64,000 nucleotides of DNA from Natrialba sp. SSL1 (GCF_001861355.1 NZ_MASN01000034.1:89009-153008); one strand, 5' to 3'; positions 1-8,335 are shown, numbered from the stretch's first letter. Made by a program: numbers and translations. Notes: generated by a model from the letters alone, not told the origin.

Positions 1-126
1 CATCGCTATGCTTTCGTAAAATTCTATCAAAATTTGAGAGCGTAGAAGGCTGGCATGGGGTGGGTGCCTCAACCAGGTATCTCTGACCCGGCAGTCTACA
101 TTTGAGCGTGTGAAATAAATCTGCAA

Positions 127-155
127 GGTGGATTCCTACGCCTCGGGAATCCACC
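127..155. promoter_or_regulatory. 11-7-11 inverted repeat, putative operator
   Basis: Arms GGTGGATTCCT (127-137) and GGGAATCCACC (145-155) pair at 10 of 11 positions around a 7-nt spacer. A TATA-like TTATAC follows at 162-167, so the site lies immediately upstream of the promoter of the multicopper oxidase at 200. Two further copies with the same geometry lie at 3825 and 4463. The position suits an activator or a BRE-blocking repressor. The binding protein is unknown. Confidence 0.6.
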
Positions 156-199
156 ATCTGCTTATACCTATGATTCCCCAAACTCGGATCGGTTAACCC

Positions 200-1837
200 A
201 TGGAACTTTCGCGTCGAAAACTATTGATGAGTGGTGCGGGCGCCACGAGCCTTGTTGCAATTGCTGGTTGCACCAGTACTGACAATGAGGGTACGAACGG
301 TGAGGGCGATCACGGTGATCATGGAGATGGTGATGAGGAGTCTGAGGATGGCTTTACCCCGATTGATCGGTCAATCGAGGGGTTATCCGATGTGCAAGAA
401 ACTGAGGAGATCTATCTTGAAGACGGCGACACCTACACTCTTAACGCTGAAGTTGTACGACATGATCCCGGCGTTGGAAACGAAATTGCCATGTACGCAT
501 ACAACGGGCAGCTTCCAGGCCCAACACTACGTGTACCACAAGGATCGGAGATTGATATTGAATTCGTGAACGAACTACCGTACGAGACTACCGTTCACTG
601 GCACGGACTCCGTCTGGATGTAGAGAACGATGGTGTTCCAGACATGACGCAGGATCCCATCAAGCCCGGTGACACGTTCGAATACACGCTAAAATTCCCT
701 GATGAAGGTGCTTTCTGGTATCACCCGCACCTGCGCGAAGATCTTCAGCAGAATCTCGGACTGCGCGGAGCAATAATCGTTGAAGGTCCGCGCGAAGAGG
801 GTAGGGAGTGGCCACGGGAAGAGATTCTCTTCCTGAGCGACCTGAAAATTGCTGACGATGATGTATATCCATTCTGGGAAGAAGCCACTAATCATGCTAT
901 GATGGGACGGTTTGGAAACCACATGCTTACAAACGGGGTAAGTGAATGGGTCACAGAAGCTGATCCTGGAGAACGCATCCGGCTACATCTGCTGAATGTC
1001 GCCAACGCGCGTCCTTTCCAAGTAACCGCAGAGGGAGCTGAGCATATGGAGCTCATCGGTCTGGATGGTGGATTTCTTCCTGAGCCAACTACCCTCTCTG
1101 AGGTGCTTTTATCCCCCTCTGAACGGGCGACTGTGGACATCGTGATGCCTGAAGCAGGTGACGTTCGCCTCGTGCATACGAGCCCCCATGGAGAGAACGA
1201 ACTCGGCTTGGTCGAATCCACTGACGCCGACGTAGTAGACACGTTGAATGTACCGATGGAACCGCACGAACGCGCCGAAGAGGATCTTTCCGAGGCGATT
1301 GCTAGGTCTGACGAACCAGTAGACATTACCTGGGAGCTTGATATCGACATGGATCATGAGCTCCATGAGATGATGGGCATGGGCGACATGGATCACGACG
1401 ATATGGACGGGATGGATCATGGAGAAGGGCCGCCGCCGATCGAGTGGGAAGACGACATGGAGGACATGAACGAGATGAGCACGAATGAGCTGGTTACGCA
1501 TATCATCCGAGATCAAGAAACAGGCGGCGAGAACATGGAGATCAACCCGTCATTTGAGCACGGTAGGTTTGCGCGCATCAAAATCGTGAATCTCCCTGAT
1601 TCCGAGCATCCTATGCAGCATCCAATTCACCTTCACGGAGTCCACTTCCTCGTGGACACAATTGATGGGGAACCAAACCCGCATCCCTCCTGGAAGGACA
1701 CGGTGCACGTTTCAGCTGGGAGTGAAGTTGTGATCACGGTCCCGATGTCCAATCCAGGAACTTGGCTGGCTCATTGCCATATCAGTGAACATTTAGAGGC
1801 CGATATGAAGGCCGCCTTCACGGTTGAAGAACCCTGA
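200..1837 (+). CDS. Multicopper oxidase, Tat lipoprotein
   Basis: A 545-residue multicopper oxidase expected to oxidise Cu(I) or phenolic substrates outside the cell while reducing oxygen to water. A twin-arginine signal (SRRKLL) and lipobox Cys24 predict Tat export and lipid anchoring. All four copper motifs are present: HWHG (133-136), WYHPH (173-177), HPIHLHG (about 474) and HCHISEH (about 525), the last supplying the type 1 ligands. A Met/His/Asp-rich insert (about 383-415) resembles the Met-rich segments of CueO-like cuprous oxidases, which is why I favour a copper detoxification role. It stands alone on this strand. The ATG at 200 fits the TATA box at 162. The oxidase family is near certain; the substrate is inferred. 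Confidence 0.93.
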   Translation: MELSRRKLLMSGAGATSLVAIAGCTSTDNEGTNGEGDHGDHGDGDEESEDGFTPIDRSIEGLSDVQETEEIYLEDGDTYTLNAEVVRHDPGVGNEIAMYAYNGQLPGPTLRVPQGSEIDIEFVNELPYETTVHWHGLRLDVENDGVPDMTQDPIKPGDTFEYTLKFPDEGAFWYHPHLREDLQQNLGLRGAIIVEGPREEGREWPREEILFLSDLKIADDDVYPFWEEATNHAMMGRFGNHMLTNGVSEWVTEADPGERIRLHLLNVANARPFQVTAEGAEHMELIGLDGGFLPEPTTLSEVLLSPSERATVDIVMPEAGDVRLVHTSPHGENELGLVESTDADVVDTLNVPMEPHERAEEDLSEAIARSDEPVDITWELDIDMDHELHEMMGMGDMDHDDMDGMDHGEGPPPIEWEDDMEDMNEMSTNELVTHIIRDQETGGENMEINPSFEHGRFARIKIVNLPDSEHPMQHPIHLHGVHFLVDTIDGEPNPHPSWKDTVHVSAGSEVVITVPMSNPGTWLAHCHISEHLEADMKAAFTVEEP

Positions 1838-1840
1838 CCC

Positions 1841-2521
1841 TTACTTAACATCCTTTCTCATCTTTTGGAATATTGGATATCCCAGTAGCAAGAATACCCC
1901 CAAGGTTGCAAGTAGAAGTACAGATGAAGGTGGGATTTGTGCGGTATCGATGTTTAGTGTCTGCGCAGCTGCGCCGATGTATACGAAGCCAATTACCCAC
2001 GGAATTCCGCCGACAAACATTCCAATGAGATATGAGTGGATTCGAACTCCTGCAATCCCTGCTGCGTATGCGACAACATCGGTCGGGAGTGGTGTTAATC
2101 GCGCCCCAATAACTCCACGTGTTTCTCCCGTAGTCGTGAAAAACCGGTCACTCACCTCGCTTGCCTTGGCAAGTAATCCAGTCGTTGTTTTGAAATATCT
2201 TCCAACAATATATAGTGGGAGAACAGTTACAATCCCTCCAATCAGACCAATAATTAATCCTAATCGGAATCCATAGATGAATCCGATCGCCGTAGGAAAA
2301 ATGCCATGAGGCCAACCAAAAAAAGGACGAAATAAGTAGACAACGAAAATCAAAAGAAGAAACCAGGGAGAACTGGAGGCTTCAGTAAGGATAATAAGAG
2401 CGTGAGAGTCGGAAAATACGAGGGCCGCAGTGAGAATACTCCCGATGAGCACGAGCCCAATGACATCTCGTTTCGTGACTAAGCATGCACCTTCATCCCC
2501 GTATTTCCACCAGCTATCCAT
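1841..2521 (-). CDS. TVP38/TMEM64 (DedA-like) membrane protein
   Basis: A 226-residue protein with about five hydrophobic segments. It carries the SNARE-associated/VTT-domain pattern: a GWPHG...F.YG segment, a GRYF turn and the re-entrant ARLTPLPTDVVAYAAG segment. Family members are linked to lipid scrambling, membrane homeostasis and metal or peptide tolerance, but the substrate here is unknown. It converges on the multicopper oxidase, with stop codons 3 nt apart. The N-terminal 16 or so residues are soluble and a later start (for example at a Val codon) is possible. The family call is firm and the role is not. Confidence 0.82.
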   Translation of the reverse strand: MDSWWKYGDEGACLVTKRDVIGLVLIGSILTAALVFSDSHALIILTEASSSPWFLLLIFVVYLFRPFFGWPHGIFPTAIGFIYGFRLGLIIGLIGGIVTVLPLYIVGRYFKTTTGLLAKASEVSDRFFTTTGETRGVIGARLTPLPTDVVAYAAGIAGVRIHSYLIGMFVGGIPWVIGFVYIGAAAQTLNIDTAQIPPSSVLLLATLGVFLLLGYPIFQKMRKDVK

Positions 2522-2575
2522 AAACAGTGTATTTTAGTTCTTGTTTCAATCTGTGTATTTGAGTATTGGACATGG

Positions 2576-2863
2576 CTATAGGTGACGCTCGATATATAGC
2601 GAATAGATGATGATCATAAATCCAAGGGCTAAGAACAGGCTTTCCACCAAGATCCCGGCTTTCAATGATACGCCAAGGAGCTGATTGGCGATTCCCGCGA
2701 GGAGCGCCCCGAAGGTGATCGTCCCAAAGCCCACCGCCAGGACACGAAGCGATGGAGCTCCAGTCCTCCGATATGCTTTATACGCAATAACTGTCACCCC
2801 GCCTCCAAGAAGCAGGATAAGCGTCTTTAGCACAACAATAGCAGTGTCGAACATCAGACTCAT
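2576..2863 (-). CDS. Small three-helix membrane protein, partner of a wHTH regulator
   Basis: A 95-residue protein with three hydrophobic segments (MFDTAIVVLKTLILLLGGGV, a middle Gly/Ala-rich helix, and a final LFLALGFMIIIYSL helix). The ATG at 2863 overlaps the stop of the upstream winged-helix gene as ATGA, so the two are translationally coupled; the longer GTG start at 2887 would place the start inside that gene. Haloarchaea commonly encode such small membrane proteins directly after an ArsR-like winged-helix gene (the DUF7521 type), and this looks like one. Its function is unknown. The pair may act as a membrane-associated regulator. Confidence 0.7.
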   Translation of the reverse strand: MSLMFDTAIVVLKTLILLLGGGVTVIAYKAYRRTGAPSLRVLAVGFGTITFGALLAGIANQLLGVSLKAGILVESLFLALGFMIIIYSLYIERHL

Positions 2864-3237
2864 ATCTCGCCCCCCATCTTCGACCACATGTCAGCAAGCC
2901 CCTCGTCTACGCCGCGAGCTGGCCGGTCGATTGCGACCGAAAACTCTTCATCATCGTCTACCGAGATCGTAACGTCGGTCACGTCACGCTCGTACCGCGT
3001 GATCCGCCCGCCCTCAGGATGCACTTCAATACGTTCGCGGACTAACGATGCTTGACTGAGGCGATCCAACTTTCGGTACACCGTTGATTTCGAGATGTCA
3101 CACGTGTCGGTGAGTTCAGCTGCTGTCATGGGTTCACTAGCTTCTCTGAGAATTGCACGGCAATCCGGGTCGTCCAGCGCACTGAGAACATCCTGTAACG
3201 CAGGTGTATCCCCGGTGTCCGCTGGATCACGTACCAT
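2860..3237 (-). CDS. Winged helix-turn-helix transcriptional regulator
   Basis: About 125 residues from the ATG at 3237. The core (SALDDPDCRAILREASEP, then AAELTDTCDISKSTVYRKLD with recognition helix KSTVYRKLD) is an ArsR/TrmB-like winged helix, followed by a wing (EGGRITRYERD) and an acidic tail. The ORF can be extended to 3288, but a CTATAG box at about 3265 lies some 25-30 nt before the 3237 ATG, which suits a leaderless archaeal mRNA. It is coupled to the small membrane protein downstream. The ligand is unknown and there is no obvious Cys metal site. Confidence 0.78.
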   Translation of the reverse strand: MVRDPADTGDTPALQDVLSALDDPDCRAILREASEPMTAAELTDTCDISKSTVYRKLDRLSQASLVRERIEVHPEGGRITRYERDVTDVTISVDDDEEFSVAIDRPARGVDEGLADMWSKMGGEI

Positions 3238-3311
3238 TACCAAGTTCTGCGTTAGATGGGGTCTATAGAGTTCTGATTTGTGAATCAAGGAATTTCACAA
3301 AGATTGAAATG

Positions 3312-3560
3312 TTAGCCCTCAAGTCGGCTGCTCTCTTGCTGACCGTCATCCAGCGCCTCAAGACGTCGCCAGCCACGATCAGTAACGTCGTACACCCCAC
3401 GGCCGACAGGGAAAGTCTGGTTCTGCTTGTGGAGACGAGCGCAGGCCAGATCGACCGATACCGGATGCTCAGTGATTATGTTGGAGAGATCCATCACGTG
3501 AAGCGGTGCCTGTGCAGCAAGCGCTTTGAGAACCTCTCGCTCGATTCGCTCGCGGCTCAT
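3312..3560 (-). CDS. Small winged-helix protein (82 aa)
   Basis: An 82-residue protein whose body (ALAAQAPLHVMDLSNIITEHPVS, then CARLHKQNQTFPVGRGVYDV and TDRGWRRLEAL) follows the winged-helix pattern seen in small haloarchaeal PhiH1-like repressors, ending in the TDRG wing turn. It lies just upstream of another winged-helix gene on the same strand, with 74 nt between them. The ATG at 3560 overlaps the stop of a weaker upstream ORF. It is probably a DNA-binding regulator of unknown target. Confidence 0.6.
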   Translation of the reverse strand: MSRERIEREVLKALAAQAPLHVMDLSNIITEHPVSVDLACARLHKQNQTFPVGRGVYDVTDRGWRRLEALDDGQQESSRLEG

Positions 3561-3739
3561 CTATCGGTCACCGTATTCCCCCGTACACGTCCAGAAGCTC
3601 TTGTATAAGTCACGGATTGTGATCGTGCTAACGTTTGTTGGATCTCTGCACACGTAACGTGGTGCTGATTTCGAGTGGGCTCGTTCTCTGCCTGGTGGGC
3701 TGTTCGTTGGTCGTCCGAGTTGGCAATCATCTCGGTCAT
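3557..3739 (-). CDS. Possible short ORF upstream of the small wHTH gene
   Basis: A 60-residue polar ORF without recognised domain. The reasons to list it are the 4-bp ATGA overlap with the next gene and the 11-7-11 inverted repeat about 85 nt upstream, which may mark its promoter. Its composition (many Arg, Thr and Gln, few Asp/Glu) is unlike typical haloarchaeal proteins, so it may be spurious leader sequence. Confidence 0.25.
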   Translation of the reverse strand: MTEMIANSDDQRTAHQAENEPTRNQHHVTCAEIQQTLARSQSVTYTRASGRVRGNTVTDR

Positions 3740-3824
3740 AAGTTAGGGTGTATCGGAGTGCTGTGTATCTCTGGTAGCGTGGCGTTCTCTAGCGGGAGGT
3801 AGCGTGGAGACAGTATGAGCGAAT

Positions 3825-3853
3825 GGTGGATTCCCAACAGGTGGGAAACCACC
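3825..3853. promoter_or_regulatory. 11-7-11 inverted repeat, second copy
   Basis: Arms GGTGGATTCCC (3825-3835) and GGGAAACCACC (3843-3853) pair at 10 of 11 positions with a 7-nt spacer. It lies between the stop of doxX (3878) and the start of the leftward ORFs at 3739. It is part of a 48-bp block (3806-3853) that recurs at 4444-4491. It might control the leftward operon. Confidence 0.5.
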
Positions 3854-3877
3854 GTTAGTCTCGGTGTTCAATCAGAC

Positions 3878-4378
3878 TCATTCCTCGGGCTGTTCGCCTT
3901 GGACAGTGCTCCCAACGACGAGCGCGGCTCCAATAATAACGAGATTCTTGATGATGTACTGACCTTCGACGGTCAGTGCGTACGGGAACGTGATGAACGT
4001 CACATCGGGCAAGAGAACGAGTGGTAGGAAAGTGCCCGGCATCTGGAGAAACAACAGGAAAATGCCAACGCGGATGAATGGTCGGTAAAGCATACTCAGC
4101 CCGATCAGTACCTCCCAGACGCCCAGAACCGGGACAAATACCTCCGGCGGGACGATATAGACTGTCGCCGCAACCAGGTCAACAACGGGACTTACTTCAA
4201 ATATCTTCAAGGCCCCGAACCAAATGAACACGACTCCAAGTGCGACGCGCAATATCGGAACGCTCCACCGACCCATCCAGGCGGCGATCGCTTGATCAAC
4301 CTGCTTTAGTCGCTGCGGTATGTCCGCTATCAGGTCATTTGAGGATTGTTCCAACCAGGTTGTGGGAGAAATCGGCAT
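3878..4378 (-). CDS. DoxX-family membrane protein
   Basis: 166 residues from the ATG at 4378. The reading frame stays open to 4501, but that extension crosses a repeat element and has no family resemblance. The family hallmark is the first helix GVVFIWFGALKIF, followed by three more helices including VLGVWEVLIGLSMLY. DoxX/MauE-like proteins are quinone-linked or thiol-linked membrane proteins; the archetype is a subunit of an Acidianus thiosulfate:quinone oxidoreductase. Its neighbour is a divergent ferric-reductase-like gene, which hints at membrane redox or oxidative-stress work. It is flanked on both sides by copies of the same repeat. Confidence 0.82.
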   Translation of the reverse strand: MPISPTTWLEQSSNDLIADIPQRLKQVDQAIAAWMGRWSVPILRVALGVVFIWFGALKIFEVSPVVDLVAATVYIVPPEVFVPVLGVWEVLIGLSMLYRPFIRVGIFLLFLQMPGTFLPLVLLPDVTFITFPYALTVEGQYIIKNLVIIGAALVVGSTVQGEQPEE

Positions 4379-4462
4379 GAGTAGGATGGTGCGGGGTTTC
4401 GTTGGACGGGTAACTGATTGGCTGCTCACCAGGAGATAAAGCAGGAGACTGCATGAACGAGT

Positions 4463-4491
4463 GGCGGATTCCCAGAAAGTGGGGAACCGCA
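4463..4491. promoter_or_regulatory. 11-7-11 inverted repeat, third copy, in a divergent promoter
   Basis: Arms GGCGGATTCCC (4463-4473) and GGGGAACCGCA (4481-4491) pair at 8 of 11 positions with a 7-nt spacer. It lies between doxX (start 4378) and the divergent gene at 4539. A TTATAC box at 4501-4506 follows for the rightward gene, almost the same layout as at the multicopper oxidase promoter (7 nt there, 10 nt here from repeat to box). Confidence 0.5.
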
Positions 4492-4538
4492 GGAGTATCA
4501 TTATACGACGATCATAAGGAGGGTGTTAAAGATCAAGC

Positions 4539-5303
4539 ATGAGGAAGCGCGCAAACCAGCAAGACAGTAAACAGGATCAAGACAGTAAACAGGATCAAGA
4601 CAGCAAACAGGATCGACCATCACCAAATGAAAATGGTCTGCGCCGGCACCTCGGCGTCGCGCTCCTGGCCGTCCTGTTAACGTACATATTCTGGCTGAGC
4701 CGCATGCAGTGGGATCCTGAGATGCGGCTCTGGCGTGCCATGGGAGACACCGCCTTTATCCTGCTCGCTATCGCGCTCGCAATCGGCCCCCTCACCGTAC
4801 TTTGGCGACCGGCAGCACCACTCGTGAAGTGGCGACGGGCATTTGGCATCTGGTTCGCGCTGACGGCCACCGTGCACGCGTATCTCGTCTGGGACGGCTG
4901 GGCGAGGTGGTCTGTGCGACGGCTGTTCGGGTTCGAGTATCTCCCTGAGGTCGGCGAATATGTGTTGACTGATCCCGGGTTCGGGCTTGCCAACCTCATC
5001 GGGATCGTAGCCCTCTTCTGGGCGCTCGTTCTCGCCGCCATTTCATCTGATCGGGCCGTGCGCACGCTAGGTCAGCGCCAGTGGAAGCACGTACAACGGT
5101 ATGCGTACGTAATCTTCTACCTCGTCGCCCTCCATGCAGGGTATTACTTGTTTCTCCACTACGAGCTCAGCCTCCGCAATCTCGTCTTCCAGAACCCTCC
5201 GCCATCTGACCCGAACTGGTTCCGCTTTTGGTTTCTGGCGATCGTGGCTATCGTCTTGACGCTCCAATGGGCCGCATTCATCAAGCGTGTGCGTGATAAA
5301 TAA
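4539..5303 (+). CDS. Ferric-reductase-like transmembrane protein
   Basis: A 254-residue protein with about six membrane helices and histidines in helices (HAYLVWDG, KHVQRY, VALHAGYYLFLHYE) as expected for haem ligands of the ferric-reductase-like/MsrQ fold. It lacks the flavin and NAD domains of full ferric reductases, so it probably passes electrons to or from a partner. The soluble N-terminus contains three copies of the hexapeptide QDSKQD, encoded by an 18-bp tandem repeat (4560-4613). A TTATAC box at 4501 supports the ATG at 4539. It diverges from doxX and shares the repeat-marked promoter region. Confidence 0.75.
   Translation: MRKRANQQDSKQDQDSKQDQDSKQDRPSPNENGLRRHLGVALLAVLLTYIFWLSRMQWDPEMRLWRAMGDTAFILLAIALAIGPLTVLWRPAAPLVKWRRAFGIWFALTATVHAYLVWDGWARWSVRRLFGFEYLPEVGEYVLTDPGFGLANLIGIVALFWALVLAAISSDRAVRTLGQRQWKHVQRYAYVIFYLVALHAGYYLFLHYELSLRNLVFQNPPPSDPNWFRFWFLAIVAIVLTLQWAAFIKRVRDK
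4560..4613 (+). repeat. Three tandem 18-bp repeats inside a coding region
   Basis: Units start at 4560, 4578 and 4596 and read CAAGACAGTAAACAGGAT, with one change in the third unit. Each adds QDSKQD to the N-terminus of the membrane protein. The in-frame length suggests copy number could vary by slippage without breaking the gene. Confidence 0.85.
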
Positions 5304-5419
5304 TGTATTGAAGGTTATATACAAAGAGAGTAAGACACCCTATTCATCCATATTAATAGCGGAACTATCAGGTTAAATGCTTCTCAAGTAGTTGCTAAAT
5401 CATTAACATACCATAATGA

Positions 5420-6145
5420 TTAATCTATAGCGACCTTCTGGAGTCGGATCATGAAAGCAAGATACGTTGCGAGCAGCGTTAATACAACGGCACCGGCGGC
5501 AGCGACGTCAAACGCAGTTGCACCAAGCGCCACCGGATACTCGCGCGGAATCGGAAGCACAGTATGGTGGGGAGAGTCCCCGATTACCGGTACAAAGTAG
5601 TCAACAATAAGTCCAGTCCCGTACCACAATAATGCGATACCAACTGCCCATGGCGGGAAGTCGCCGATCCGGTGGAGTACCAGTGCCTGAACGACCATAG
5701 CGAGGTGGGTCCAGAACAATACGTTCCACATCAGGAGATCGCTGTATTCAGGCAGTGCGACTAAGAGTACAAGCGGGGTCCAAGCCCCAAAGGTTAGGTT
5801 ACCGTAAAAAGCTAGCGCTGTCAGCCACTCACGCGGTTGTCCGAGCTTCCAAGCAGCGATAGCCGCTGCCGCAAAGAACGTCGCCATCGGACTGTCGGGA
5901 ACGAACGGCCACATGACTGTCGGGGTTTCTAGGAGTTGTCCGGTCTCAAAGGTATAGAACCAAAACCCAAAAACTGTACCCACAAGATTGACCGCTACGA
6001 CGAGCCATGCGAGGCGAAGACCGAGGTTCTCAATCCACTCAGGGACGGGTGCGAGGTATCGAGGAATCTGGTCTCGCTCGGGGAGTGCGTCCCCTGTTGT
6101 CAGCTGGTCGAACATCGTTGACAATTGCTCGGTAGGAATCGCCAT
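5420..6145 (-). CDS. DUF1405 family membrane protein
   Basis: A 241-residue protein with six or seven hydrophobic helices. It matches the DUF1405/YpjA family: an N-terminal cytosolic stretch, a helix ending GFWFYTFETGQL, a WPFVPDSP loop, and a helix pair ending GTGLIVDYF before the tail. The family is widespread in haloarchaea and bacilli and has no proven function. It stands as a single gene: 116 nt separate it from the convergent gene to the left and about 190 nt from the divergent gene to the right. Confidence 0.78.
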   Translation of the reverse strand: MAIPTEQLSTMFDQLTTGDALPERDQIPRYLAPVPEWIENLGLRLAWLVVAVNLVGTVFGFWFYTFETGQLLETPTVMWPFVPDSPMATFFAAAAIAAWKLGQPREWLTALAFYGNLTFGAWTPLVLLVALPEYSDLLMWNVLFWTHLAMVVQALVLHRIGDFPPWAVGIALLWYGTGLIVDYFVPVIGDSPHHTVLPIPREYPVALGATAFDVAAAGAVVLTLLATYLAFMIRLQKVAID

Positions 6146-6338
6146 TACCTGTTGTCAGGGTCGGACTCTGCAAAATGGTAGCGATCTGTTCATTGTTATC
6201 TTCCTCCGCGAAAACGCAAAGACCCGAAATCTTGACCGACTTCAGACGATCACCGCTGATAGGTCGGATTAGGGCTAATACCCGAGTCTCATTATCCCAT
6301 ATATAACTAACAACTTAGTGAGGATCTGAACCAACAGT

Positions 6339-6941
6339 ATGTGGCCATGGGAACATGCGATCATAGGGTATCTCGCGTATTCGTTGTTCTGTCATCTATA
6401 CTATCGAGATTCACCAACTGGCTTTGAAGCGATTGCTGCCGTCTTTGCATCTGTCCTCCCAGATATAATTGACAAGCCGCTCGCATGGGAATATGGTTTT
6501 TTCGAGACAGGATATGCGCTAGGACATTCTATCTTCTTTGCAATCCCGTTAGCACTTGTTATCGGATGGCTTGCCCGATCAGTGGAGCAGACGCGGATCG
6601 GTATTGCATTCGGCATCGGTTATCTCCTTCATTCACCTTCGGATATCCTCCACCATTACGCTACCAGTCAAAAGATCCAGTACGAACTGATGCTCTGGCC
6701 GCTAGCCCCAGTAGGTTCATACGAGTATCCCCCGGGGTTTGTTGAATACTCTATGAGTTTGTTTGGACGATATCAGAATCAAGTTCTGGTGGCCGATTTC
6801 TCGATATACATATGGATACAAGCCGGGGTCGCTGTACTCACCTTCTTGTTATGGCTCTATGACGGAGCGCCAATCGTTAGAGAGTGCTTTCATGGTGGGA
6901 AACAAATCATATTTAGAATGGTAAATATAGTCGGATTTTAG
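6339..6941 (+). CDS. Membrane-bound metal-dependent hydrolase-like protein (YdjM type)
   Basis: A 200-residue protein with about four helices and the features of the YdjM/LexA-binding-like membrane hydrolase family: WEHAIIGYLAY at the N-terminus, ASVLPDIIDKP, GHSIFFAIPL and HSPSDILHH, supplying conserved His and Asp residues for a metal site. Activity has not been proven for most members. Its promoter region (6250-6330) contains AT-rich candidate boxes. It stands alone between DUF1405 and DUF192 genes. Confidence 0.7.
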   Translation: MWPWEHAIIGYLAYSLFCHLYYRDSPTGFEAIAAVFASVLPDIIDKPLAWEYGFFETGYALGHSIFFAIPLALVIGWLARSVEQTRIGIAFGIGYLLHSPSDILHHYATSQKIQYELMLWPLAPVGSYEYPPGFVEYSMSLFGRYQNQVLVADFSIYIWIQAGVAVLTFLLWLYDGAPIVRECFHGGKQIIFRMVNIVGF

Positions 6942-7022
6942 AGAGTAGCCGTTGTGCTCAACTCACTTTGTTCAGTTCCTCGTTTTTGATTCCTCTTTTG
7001 AAAGCGTCGAAACCACCTGGTG

Positions 7023-7511
7023 TCAGTGATACTTAATACTGATATCATCGCCTTCCGAAATCCCTGTCTCGTTAGCGTACCCCCGGGGTACCTCAAGAAC
7101 CCATTTTGCCTGCCCAGTGTATCGCAGGTCTTCGCCGTCCTCACCTGGTTCCGGTGCACGAGCATGATGGATTGTCGTGATCTCTCCATCGGCTCCGATG
7201 AAGATGATATCGATGTCGAAGTCCATATCACGCATTACATAGGTCCGCTCATCCTCAGTCGCATGAACGAACAGCATCCCCTCACCATCTTCAAGCGAGT
7301 CGTAGTCGCTCAGACCAGTGTACCGTTCACTCGGAGTGTCTGCTACCACGACATCGACAACAGTTTTCTGTTCATCCTCATCCGATACTTCGACAGTTGC
7401 ACGGTCCTGGCTCCACGGTTCGGGGATGACGCCGATCAGAACGCCTATAACACCGGCTAATACCAATAAGGCGACAATGAAGAAGAACTGCCACGAGCGT
7501 CTGAACGTCAT
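7023..7511 (-). CDS. DUF192 domain protein, membrane-anchored
   Basis: 162 residues: an N-terminal membrane anchor (FFFIVALLVLAGVIGVLIGV) followed by a DUF192 domain. Family marks are ERYTGLSDYD, GMLFVHATEDERTYVMRDM, IDIIFIGADGEI and AKWVLEVPRGYANETGI. The fold is a small beta-barrel, found in haloarchaea as an extracytoplasmic protein of unknown role; some members sit near metal or copper genes. Start at the ATG at 7511. It is separated by 62 nt from the Ni/Co transporter gene upstream on the same strand and could be cotranscribed. Confidence 0.85.
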   Translation of the reverse strand: MTFRRSWQFFFIVALLVLAGVIGVLIGVIPEPWSQDRATVEVSDEDEQKTVVDVVVADTPSERYTGLSDYDSLEDGEGMLFVHATEDERTYVMRDMDFDIDIIFIGADGEITTIHHARAPEPGEDGEDLRYTGQAKWVLEVPRGYANETGISEGDDISIKYH

Positions 7512-7573
7512 TTTGGCGGAGTTCCGGTATGAGAAGCTAAAGAGTATTCGGATAAAAGGCTCTATACTTGGTG

Positions 7574-8335
7574 TCAGACTGGCGGTATTACACTGAGCAG
7601 TTCACTCATAGCGTTCCCGGCGTCAAGTAGCGCAATAGCGTGTTCATGGTCTTCACCATTCTCAGGGCCGTGCTCATGTCCGAGCAGTTCGATGCCCAAG
7701 AGTTCGTTCATTAATAATAATATACCGACGGCGAGACTAGCAATTCCGGCCACAATCTGTAAGATACGTGTATACGTGGTGGTTAACAACCGTCCCCAGA
7801 GGAATGCGAGTATTCCCATTGTAAGGACGGACGCGAGTGAAAAGGCTCCGAGGAAGGACAGACCAGCGCCGATGGTTGGCGCGGTCGCAACTAACAGCAC
7901 GATAAGTGCGCCGCTTCCAGCCAATCCATGGACGAGACCGACCGCCATCGATTCGCCCTCTCGGTGAGAATAGGAGAATCCGAGGGAAATTGAGCCGATG
8001 TGGAGATGGTTGTGTGAATCCTCTTCGTGAGAATGACTACTGACATCTACATTAGAATATAGGAGTCGTATCCCGAGCAGAATCAAGACAATGCCTGCGA
8101 AGATCTCAAATAACAACGGTACCCAGTCAGGGAACTGTGTTCCAGCGAACAAAAACAGGACGCCAAGCGCTGCGATTGGAACCCCATGTCCGATACCCCA
8201 CAAGAGGCCGATAAGCCCCGCGTGGTCAATCCCGTTGTCGTCGATCAATGCCGCAACCGCAGCGATATGGTCTGCTTCGAAGCTGTGTCTGATTCCGATC
8301 ACACTTCCTGCGACCAATGCAGCCGTGACGCTCAT
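7574..8335 (-). CDS. Nickel/cobalt transporter-like membrane protein (NicO/NiCoT type)
   Basis: 253 residues from the ATG at 8335; an upstream TTG extension is not needed. The first helix carries the H-X4-DH signature (RHSFEADHIAA) typical of nickel-cobalt permeases. A His-rich cytosolic loop (SSHSHEEDSHNHLHIG) and a second His cluster (GHEHGPENGEDHEHA) fit metal binding. About six helices are visible. It could import or export Ni/Co; the sequence alone does not decide direction. It lies next to the zinc-type ABC importer, on the same strand. Confidence 0.8.
   Translation of the reverse strand: MSVTAALVAGSVIGIRHSFEADHIAAVAALIDDNGIDHAGLIGLLWGIGHGVPIAALGVLFLFAGTQFPDWVPLLFEIFAGIVLILLGIRLLYSNVDVSSHSHEEDSHNHLHIGSISLGFSYSHREGESMAVGLVHGLAGSGALIVLLVATAPTIGAGLSFLGAFSLASVLTMGILAFLWGRLLTTTYTRILQIVAGIASLAVGILLLMNELLGIELLGHEHGPENGEDHEHAIALLDAGNAMSELLSVIPPV

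Noticed and set aside
3815..4027. 70-codon rightward ORF beginning MSEWWIP
   Set aside because: Most of it is antisense to doxX, and its start lies within the duplicated repeat. No halophile-like composition.
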